From: Cavia porcellus
Lineage: Eukaryota; Chordata; Mammalia; Rodentia; Caviidae
Length of the DNA: 64,000 nucleotides
NCBI RefSeq assembly: GCF_034190915.1
Contig: NW_026947504.1
Coordinates: 66,181,474 to 66,245,473 of the forward strand
Direction of reading: 5' to 3'
The notes under the pieces: model-generated
Databases searched by the model: none
Told to the model about the DNA's origin: nothing
The model's input: the letters and a program-made list of their open reading frames with translations, nothing else
Shown: positions 55,901 to 64,000 of the stretch, piece after piece
How positions within the stretch are numbered: position 1 is the stretch's first letter
Layout of the letters: each line of letters opens with the position of its first letter
Program-made: the position numbers and the translations under genes

Positions 55901-58845
55901 TGTTTAAATGAAAGACTCCTTTGTTAGCAGGAAAATAACCATCACAAAGCATCTATGGTTGGCTTCCAAGAAGAGTTGTGGGGTGTTCTAACAAGCTTTT
56001 AAATTGGAATGATGTATGAACTTAAACTTGCTGACTTAACAAGGTTGGCTCTTCTGTGTTGCCTGGAAATGTTTACTTCTTGTTAGGTTAATGCTCTAGG
56101 GACTGGAATGGGTAGAGGTGGGTTGTCTAGAGAAGTGGGAAACAGGCCACCTGCTAAAGGTCCAGTGCAGGCTAGCAGGTGAAAGTGAAGGATTACACAA
56201 AGCTACCACTGCCTCTCTGAACCTCCTGGACAAAAACCAGTTCAGGGCTGGACTTCTCACAATCCCCAACTATCTCTCATCACCCAATATTTAGACAACA
56301 CGAAGCACTCCTAGGTCACACAGGAAAGCAAACGCTGTTCTTAAGCCAGAGAAGTAAACCATACAAAGCTTACCATTTTTACTTTCTCAAAGGTTTAGTA
56401 CTAAAGGGATGAATCTTTGGCTATCTGGAAAGAACCATTAATAGAGTATAACCTCTTTCTCAAATGGTATCACTTGGATCAGGCATAAGTTAAGATGCAA
56501 GGATGTGTTTTGCAAAGAGGAGTAAGAGGAGCTTCAGGACAAGAAAAACACAGTTACCCACACTGAGACTGCTTTAGAGGGAGGAAGCAGACTAAACTGT
56601 GAGAGCTAAGTTTCAGATGTAGCAGAAAGTCTGCTTGGGTATGAAGAAGAAAAAAGGTGGGAAGTAGACCAAGGAGCTCTGATGGGCAGTCCTTTTCAGG
56701 GAGGAGGCAGTATCATTCATTTCTGGTATATCCATCTACCCAACCCAGGGCCAGGGAGAGGGAAGAACTCTACTGGGTGGCATGTGTTGGAAGGAAAAGG
56801 CTTGGTACTTTGCTGAGTACACATCTGAATTAAGCCCTTAGCTCACAGTGATTCATATCTCATGTAGGACAACCTCTGAGATAGGTGTCATGGGTACCAT
56901 TGCTTTTCACCAAAGAGGACTTTGCCCATCAGGTTATATTGTTAGGAGCCAAAGCAGCCAGCAGGCCCACTGAGTTTGTTTGATTTCAGAACCCTCACTA
57001 GACACATTGTAAATGGCTCCCCCAGTCAGCTTGACTTAGTACCAGCTTTGGAATCAGAAGACCCAAGTTCAAGTCTTCATTGTCAGTCATTTTCATGGCC
57101 TGAGTTATTTGTCCCACCCTCAAAAGGGAATAGTAGAGAACAAATGTTACGCCTAATTTCAATGTTATGCCAGTATAAATTTTAAATTTGTAAAATTTAT
57201 GTTGTTATCTTATTTTTAAAGAAGTATGTGAAGAGAAGGGTTGTTGGTGCTTACTGATAGCCAATTGCTAAAACACCTTTTACTACGAGCTTCTCAGCAA
57301 GCAAAACTAGACAGACATGTCTGTGCCAATGGCTGTTGGGTGTTGTCTTGAATTTTGTCACTTCTGATCACTAATAACCCACTTACACACTAAGTAGGCA
57401 CTTATTCATACACAGAACAATTCCTTCTGCAGTATTCAACCTGCCATCTGGTCCTATCCTGAATTATGCTAATTAGTTAACACAGAGCTATGCAGTGGCA
57501 GAGGGGTCTGGAAAAGTCCCAGTAATTGCTTCAAGATAGGAAAATTGTATTCTGGAGTCCAGCTGGAAAGCAAGTGGTAACTTGGCATTCTTTTATCTTT
57601 ATCACAAGGAGGATCCACCAACTCCACTGACCATGTATATTAAACAGTGAAATGTCCTCCTTCCCACCTTCCCTTGTCTGAAGAGAAGGCTGTGTTACTC
57701 TCTCTGTACCCCACGAGAAAACCACAAGCTCAGGCTTCCCAGGGTTGTCTCCATTCCAGATCTCATGCATGTGTTTAATTGGCAGAGGGCTAAGAACTAA
57801 ACTAGAACCTCTTCCTGCTGCTGGGATCCTTGAAATAAAACACAGGAAGATGAATTAACTTCTTTTGTCACGCACTCTTAGCTTCTTTGATCTTTTGTAT
57901 TCTAACCTCTGTCAAACTAGAGCTTTTCATATCTGATATGATTGTCTTAGACAGAAATCTCACGTGATTATTTTTGCATTCTTCTTGGGGAGAGAATAAA
58001 TAGCTGTTCCTTCTACTTACCTAGAAGACAGAATGCAATTTGAAACAATCACACTTGCTTGTGGGCTACCAGGCCTCACTCAGAATCCCAGACCTGCACA
58101 ATTGTGGTGGGTGGGAGACAGTGTGGAGGCCTTTCTTATGTGGAGTATGTTAGGATCAAGAAGGCATCTGGCTTTGTGCCTTGAAAAACATATTTAACAT
58201 CATAATCATGTTTTTTAATGAAAGTGATGTTCAAGTAAATAAAACAGAACTTCTCTTTGGCAGGTGTGTCAAACACAGATGAGAGTGCAGCTGCTTATTG
58301 AGCAAAAGGGTGATAAGAGAATCAGAGAGGAAGCCAGAACCCAGGCCCCAGGGTCCCAGCCCAGTAGGGTGAGTGCGCTGCAGCTAAAGAGCATCAACTT
58401 AGAAAACCTGCCACCACTGAGAGGAGAGACCACATGGCTGAATAGAGGAGGAGTCTCGTTCAGAGCCACTCAGAGAAATTCAACCAAAAGCAGAGGTAAT
58501 AATTGGAAGAAATGGAGGACATACACCCTGAAAGCAAAAATCATTCTGCAATAAGAGACTCATAGATCAAGTAAGACATAGATAAAGGAATAAAGTAACC
58601 AGCCAGTCCACCTGGCTGCTGGTGACATGCTATACTGGGGTGACTACCTGGCACATTTGAAGTCTTAAAAAAAGAAATAAAATGATTCTATTAAAATAGT
58701 GTGGCCAAATCAAGCCATATGGGATGGTATGTAAGGTCCCCTGCTTCTTCTGCCTTTCTCTGGACACAGGACACCACAGCCGAGCAGTAAATTCCACAGA
58801 CAACAGTGGTGAATGACCTGCTCGCTGAACATTGACTATTTTTCC
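55901..58845. other. Non-coding, nothing recognised
   Basis: The longest stretch in the right third without a nameable repeat. Open frames at 57531-57770 and 58264-58554 have no motifs. I looked here for the missing N-terminal GUCY1B2 exon and saw no YDD-type sequence. Confidence 0.4.
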
Positions 58846-59637
58846 TTTTTTACTTTCTTTTTTTTTTTGATTTTTAAAAAAGTTTTATTTAAGGAGAAAA
58901 AGAAAAAAAGCAGAAAAAGGGTAGAATTTATACAGAATTTCAGAAAAAAAATAAACAGTAGGAAATCACTAGTTAATGGATTACATATTGTCATCTTAGA
59001 AATATTTGTTCAAGTTACAAAATTAAAGCTTATATAGTGGACATTCAAACAGTGAGACCAAACAGTTCTATTTAATGATCCAACAAAACTCAGTAATATC
59101 ATTGTCTATCTTATACACTTCAATATACATGCAGTTAATATCATTTAGAGCACTTTTTTTTCCTGTCTTTTGTACAATGACTATTACACATTTTGGGTTT
59201 TGTTGCTCCCACAGTTCTTATTACTTTTTTTGGAAGACAGTAAAACCAAATGTGACATAACAGAACAGAGTTGGTCAAATCAAAAGAGTGGACATAATAG
59301 ATAATGTAAAAACATAATATAAGGTGATCAACAATGGTTACCATAATGTCTCCCTCTATCTCTAATAGAATTGCCTATATCATCAGTTATAATAAAATTG
59401 AACAAAACAGTAAAGAACGAAACCAACAAAACCAAAACGTTGGGGTCATTACAGGTCTTCAAAAGTAGATAATATTCAACCAGAATGGGCATCATAATGA
59501 ATTCCACTATCTTCACAGCTGTTGCCTAAACTTTCGAACCTGGTACTATTATGACGTCGTTTTCTCCAAAATAGCTGTTCCTATCATCCAACCTTCTCTG
59601 CCTCATTTCTGTTGAGCTCTTTTTCTGTCATTAGTTG

Positions 59638-60676
59638 TCAGTTGGTCTTCTTCATTTTGTTTTCTGCTCCATTCATTGTGGCCTCTCTGCCACTATTTCT
59701 GGATTCTTCATTTTTTAGAATATCCTGCAGTATTCTCTGTAGAGTTAAATTGGTTGTTGCATATTCCCCTAGTTCCTCTTTACCCTGGAAGCACCTTGTT
59801 TTTCCATCAATTTCCAGGGATAGTTGTGCATGATATATCAATCTTGGCTGGAGGTTATTATCTTTCAAAGTTTGAATTATTTCCCCCACACTCTGCGTGA
59901 TTTGATGGTTTGTGCTGAGAAGTTTGCTGTAATTCTGATGGGTGTTCCCTTGTAAGTTATCTGTTTCTTGTCTCTGATGGCTTTTAATATTCTGTTCTTA
60001 TATTGGATTTCTGGTATTTTGATTATTATATGCCTGGGTATAGCTCTGTTTGGGTTGTAGGTGGCTGGGGTCCTGAATGCTTCATACATCTGAGTATCTT
60101 TACCTTTTGCTAAATTAGGAAAATTCTCCTGGATTATTTCTGCAAGTAGCTTTTGTAGTTCATTTGTGTTCCTACCTCTTCTTTTATGTTCCTAATTCTT
60201 AAGTTATAGATCCTCTTATCATCTTCTAGTCTTTGTATTATTGCTGTTTGTTTCTTTGTTATTTTTAAGAAGTTTTTCATTTCATGCTCCCATTTTACAA
60301 ATCTGGCCTCCAGTTCAGATAATCTATCCTTAGTTTCTTTCAAGCTGTTATGCCAGCTTTCAATAGAGTTTTTAGTTTCCTGGTAATCTCTTTGAACCTG
60401 CTTCATGTATTCTATGTTTTCTCTATTTTCTCCATCAAACAATTCTCCCCTCTTTTTCTGTTCTTCCATTCCACCATCTGTTTTTTCTTGGGTGGTACTT
60501 AGCATTTCTCTAACTATTCTGCTTATGTCTAGCTTCAGGTCATTAATAACTTCATTCCTGAACTTGTCTATGAGGCTCTGGAGATAGCGCTTTATGTCTA
60601 TTGGTGCTGTCTTTGCTATTGCCTGTTTCTCAGGATTGGGGGCCGAGGGGCCTTTCTTGTTGCTCCCTCTTCCCAT
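59638..60676 (-). pseudogene. Half-L1 ORF1 remnant, copy 2
   Basis: The N-terminal 180 residues are open (60676-60134): a basic start MGRGSNKKGPSAPNPEKQ, then a long coiled coil (RENIEYMKQVQRDYQETKNS, LKETKDRLSELEARFVK) and the start of the RNA-recognition domain (NLRIRNIKEE). After frameshifts the chain continues with IPRHIIIKIPEIQYKNRILK and KQITYKGTPIRITANFSAQT, the conserved RRM/C-terminal junction of L1 ORF1, then LEIDGKTRCFQGKEELGEYA. This order is that of L1 ORF1p, a trimeric nucleic-acid chaperone. At least two breaks make this copy unable to encode the full protein. Confidence 0.88.
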
Positions 60677-61418
60677 ATTCTTTGTTCCTTATATATGCAA
60701 GCATATATAGGAGGCCCAGCTTCCTTCCCTGTTGGCCACAGTCTGATTGAATTGCGCTAGCTAGGTGTTCCCGCCCACCGCAGCACACCAGGGAGTTACA
60801 GACCAGGAAGCCTATACGGGGCCCGCCCCTCCAAGTCACCTTCAGGTGCTGGGACCTGGGTTGTGCTAGCCTACTGGGTCTCAGCCAGTGGCGCCATGCA
60901 GGCTAGGTACTGCCCACCAATCCTGCTTGACAGGGGGATATGTGACTGAAGTCACTAGAGTGCCCTGTTCTGGCAAGTCTGCCTGGTCCCAGAATGTCCT
61001 CTGGTGGAGCCTCCTAGACAGTGGAAGAGTCCCAGTTTCTCTCACTCACCGCAGGTCAATGCAAGGCTCCCCGCCCATCCCACTCTCAACTCCATTCACC
61101 GAATCCCGTTCTCAGAGCTTTCGTGCGTCTCTCTCCCTGCCGAACTGATTCAGATGCAGCTGCAGTGGCAGGAAACCCAAATCATGGCTTCCAATGGCAC
61201 GGGCTCCCATGCTGAGGCTTTATCTGTTCCTGTTGTAGCACCAGGATTGCATTCCCAGTTGGTTTCTCTCAGCCCAGTTCATTCTTGGGTCAGCAGGGCA
61301 TGTCTCCTCTTGCTTAGGATTCCTCACTCTGCACCATTCCTAGATTCTAAGCTGGGTCTTTCAGAGAGCCTCCGTAGCTGCTGCTATCTGTCCGCCATGT
61401 TCTCCTGGAAGAGCTCCC
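60677..61418 (-). promoter_or_regulatory. Half-L1 5' UTR, copy 2
   Basis: GC-rich (about 55% by eye), between ORF1 and the apparent 5' end. The ORF1-proximal part is related to copy 1. On the plus strand it holds several chance open frames up to 182 residues (61004-61552) without motifs. Confidence 0.6.
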
Positions 61419-61429
61419 TTTTTTTCTTT

Positions 61430-63050
61430 TCTTTTTTCTTCCCTTTCATTCTGTACACCAGAGAACTAATTGAAACCTCTAGGAACTATATTAAAGACTA
61501 CAAGTGCATAGTAAAAGGAAGAACTAACCCCTTCGCCATGACCCGTGGTTAGAGAGATGGAGGAATTAGACAGCCTTGAACCACTGGAGTGAGGCCTCAG
61601 GATGGCCCCATGCCAAGGGCAGGTGCAGAAAAGCACCCTGCAGTAGCAGCCCCCTCTGATAAAGTTACAGACTACACTGGCGGTGGGAGGCAGTGGTGAG
61701 GGACTTTGTAAAACAACAAGTGGGAAGGTAGCACTTCCCCTTGAGAGAGGAGTAAGAATGGGACTGAGCAACCTTGGACAGCAATGTCAGAGGCAGAAGA
61801 CCACAAAGCTTCCTATCCACTCTGCAACAGATGGACCTCAAAGGAAAGAGACCTGCCAGTGGAAGAGGAGCACAGAAAGCTGAGCAAGGACCAGGAGGAG
61901 CCAACAGTGTACGGGACTGTGAACAGCTCTCGTCTCTGTCTGAAAGCAACAGGGAGAGACAGGCTGAGAGGAAAAGGGTAAGTAACAGACTGCTAATGGA
62001 CACACTGGAAGTACTGACTGAAGACTCAGGCCCCAAGGTTCCACAACTGGAGGCCAAGATCAGTCTCAAACCCACCACAAACTGTACTGCTGGCTTGGCA
62101 GTTTTATCCAACTGTTTTGGGCTCTCAGTATACCAGAGGAGCTTTTTTTCTATTTTATTTATTTATTTAGATACTGGGGATCAAACTCAGGACTGCACAC
62201 TTGCCAGGAAGGTGCTTATGCTGCTAAACTGAATCCTGGCCCTATATTATTTATTTTATTTTATTTTCTTCCTTTCTTTGCTGGTTTGATTTCTTTTCTT
62301 TTTTCTTTAACATTTTCTTTTTATTTTTTTATTTTACCTATATCTTTGTGCTAATCTGTCTTTTTTTCCTTCTTCTCAATTTACTTCTCTGGACTTAATC
62401 ATATTTTCATATGAATCAATAGTCTCTCTAATACTTCTAGTTAAGTTCAAAAATCCCTTGTGTACTCCCTCATTCTTTCTCTTTTGCCTTCTTCTCTAGT
62501 TTCCCAGAGCTTCTGTGATCATCCTTTGTCCTCCAACTTACTTCTACTTTACTTTCAGTTATCTCTGCCTTATCTACCATTCTTTTTGAAGTTCCCCATT
62601 GCCGGGTAAAACCACTCTATGAAGGTGAAATAGTTTGTATACAAGCTCTCAATTTATGATCAATTCTGTTAAGTAATTGTAGGTTTTGATTGTATGATTT
62701 AAGGTACAAAATAGTTACCACAGTTTATCAATTTCTAAACTATGCTTGTTGATATTGTTATTGTTACTTATACCACTTTAGCTAGAATATCAATCTGTTG
62801 TAATCAATTGTGAGCTTTGTAACAATACTGAGAAATTCTGGGATAATAAGCTAACCACACCCCAGCACCAAAAGACTGGGGACTGAGCGAGACACCAGAA
62901 TCTCATGCTTAATTAATTGAGAAGGTAGGATCTTGGGAAAGACATGAAGAAAGAGCCTCCCACACATAGATTACATTCCTGAAGAATAGACTTTACCTGG
63001 ATAGGCCTTGGTACTAGTGACAAGGCTACCTAGTACAAAAAATTACAAGG
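61430..63050 (+). mobile_element. Probable 5' region of an old LINE-1
   Basis: A GC-richer segment (61550-62110) then T-rich and mixed sequence precede L1 ORF1-like and ORF2 sequence in the same orientation, so this is plausibly its 5' UTR. Open frames at 61774-62232 and 61665-62111 (opposite strands) lack motifs. The evidence is position and composition, not direct recognition. Confidence 0.4.
62140..62243 (-). mobile_element. ID-type SINE
   Basis: On the plus strand it reads TTTATTTATTTATTTAGATAC, TGGGGATCAAACTCAGGACTG, CACACTTGCCAGGAAGGTGC and TTATGCTGCTAAACTGAATCC, the reversed ID order as at 8391-8495. Confidence 0.82.
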
Positions 63051-63054
63051 ATTA

Positions 63055-64000
63055 ACACAAGAAAAAAAATGTTTGAAATAGAAAATGATAAGGCACAGAA
63101 GCAAATGCAACCTCAGATGTCAGCCCACCCCAAATAAGTCCAGAAGAAGAGAGAGAGGAAAATGGAAGACACACACCTACAACAATTATAAAAGAATTGC
63201 TTACCACATCTAGAGTACAAACAGATGAAAATATAGAGGACCACAGGAAAATGATAGAAACCATGAATGACCAGAATAGGAAGAAATAGAATGCATGTGA
63301 AAGATTCAAACAGATACTTAAGAAATTAAAATTTCCATTGAAAGTTAGCAAAATCACTTGAACAAAACTTAAAATTGGCTTTCAGATCTTAAATACAGGA
63401 TCATGGCTAGCAATCACAAAAGGAAATTTCTCTTAAAAATAACAAGGGATCAGGTAATAATTCAACAGGTACAAGATGATGCAAAGAAAAATAACATAAA
63501 ACTGATTGGTGTCAGTGAAAAAGCAAGACTCAACACAAATTACAAAAAGACTCTTTGAAAAAGTAATAGCAGATTCTGAACAACCAGTGGGCTACAGGTA
63601 AAATTAAAGAAGAAGTAAAGCAATACCTACAATTCAATGAAAATGCAGATACAACATACTTTAACCTGTGGTATACCATGAAAGCAGCCCTAAGAGGGAA
63701 ATATATAGCAATAAGTTGTCACATCAAGAAAATGGAGCTTGCACAAGTAAACAACTTGAGGCTACATTTCAAGTTAGAAAAGAAAGAGCAAGTCAAACCC
63801 TAAGCTCGTAGAAGAGAGGAAATTGTAAAGATCAGAGCAGAAATTAATGCAACTGAAACTAAAAAATAATACATAGAATGAATCAAAGAGCTGTTTTTTA
63901 AGAGAATAAATAAAATTGATAAACCTCTAGCCAATCTTATCAAGAAAAAGAAAGAAAAAACTCAAATTCACACAATAAGGACTGAAAAGAGAGAAGTCAC
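63055..64000 (+). mobile_element. Old LINE-1, ORF1 scrap joined to mid-ORF2, runs off window
   Basis: Around 63475-63560 translated pieces such as NNIKLIGVSEKA suggest the ORF1 RNA-recognition domain. From about 63600, KIKEEVKQYLQFNENADTTY, FNLWYTMKAALRGKYIAIS, IVKIRAEINATETKK and [18 protein letters not shown] are the ORF2 region that follows the endonuclease domain. ORF1 and post-endonuclease ORF2 lie within about 100 bp of each other, so the endonuclease-coding part seems deleted or unrecognisable. Many stops. Confidence 0.7.

Larger units (their letters stand above)
58850..61418 (-). mobile_element. Half-L1 (HAL1-like) element, copy 2, near full length
   Basis: Minus-strand element of about 2.57 kb. 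The 5' end is near GGGAGCTCTTCCAGGAGAAC followed by ATGGCGGACAG, similar to how mammalian L1 5' UTRs begin. A 5' UTR of about 740 bp leads to ORF1 (60676 to about 59638). The next bases are already 3' UTR shared with the L1 at 49266-51961 (minus-strand ATTATGATGCCCATTCTGG and GACATTATGGTAACCATTG; L1 AAGATGCCCATTCTGG and GACATTATGGTAACCATTG). It ends TTAAATAAAAC...AAAAATC with an A-rich tail. No ORF2. A TSD could not be assigned because both flanks are A/T homopolymer-like. Confidence 0.82.

Noticed and set aside
61004..61552. 182-residue plus-strand open frame
   Set aside because: It lies antisense to the half-L1 5' UTR. GC-rich DNA lacks stops by chance, and no motif is seen.
61774..62232. 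152-residue plus-strand open frame overlapping a 148-residue minus-strand frame
   Set aside because: Both strands are open in the same GC-rich repeat-like DNA, and the plus frame ends inside a SINE.
1..64000. tRNA, rRNA and CRISPR arrays
   Set aside because: tRNA-like boxes occur only within SINEs with A-tails. No cloverleaf without a tail, no rRNA, and no direct-repeat/spacer array was seen.

Overview
The window is mammalian nuclear DNA, most likely from a rodent. It has widely spaced exons with GT-AG introns on the minus strand, 7SL-derived B1 SINEs, tRNA-derived ID-type SINEs, composite B1-ID dimers, LINE-1 elements with rodent-like 3' ends, MaLR-type LTRs, and older MIR, L2 and DNA-transposon relics. 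B1-ID dimers suggest a squirrel-related or dormouse-like lineage, but I cannot name the species.

The only protein-coding gene I can support is GUCY1B2, the beta-2 subunit of the nitric-oxide-sensitive (soluble) guanylate cyclase. It runs right to left. Eleven consecutive coding exons lie between 44853 and 24402. Every junction has AG/GT borders and matching codon phase, and together they encode about 604 residues without a stop or frameshift. In order they hold most of the haem-binding H-NOX domain (axial His, YxSxR motif), the H-NOXA/PAS-like domain, the signalling coiled coil and the whole class III cyclase domain. The first coding exon or exons (about 60 residues) and the variable C-terminal tail were not found. 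The start should lie right of 44853, possibly beyond the window. The tail should lie left of 24402 or be an exon extension ending at 24229.

Layout: 1-24 kb is non-coding with scattered SINEs, MIRs, a MaLR solo LTR bounded by a target-site duplication (TSD) and a Tigger-like fragment. 24.4-44.9 kb is GUCY1B2, with introns holding old L1 pieces, three tiny hAT-type MITEs, truncated L1 3' ends and an LTR-like block. 44.9-49 kb is mostly unique or old repeat sequence. 49-64 kb is a retrotransposon cluster: a 5'-truncated L1 with an exact 17-bp TSD (49266-51961), two ORF1-only 'half-L1' (HAL1-like) elements on the minus strand (52783-55665 and about 58850-61418), and an older L1 that runs off the right end.

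The most notable discovery is the half-L1 family. Both copies have a GC-rich 5' UTR and ORF1 that passes directly into the same 3' UTR that follows ORF2 in the neighbouring L1, so ORF2 is absent. One copy lies within a 13-bp TSD and carries its terminal 390 bp twice in tandem. The 3' UTR of this lineage also appears to be built from degenerate units of roughly 140-150 bp, two of which form a separate 268-bp retroposed insertion in a GUCY1B2 intron.
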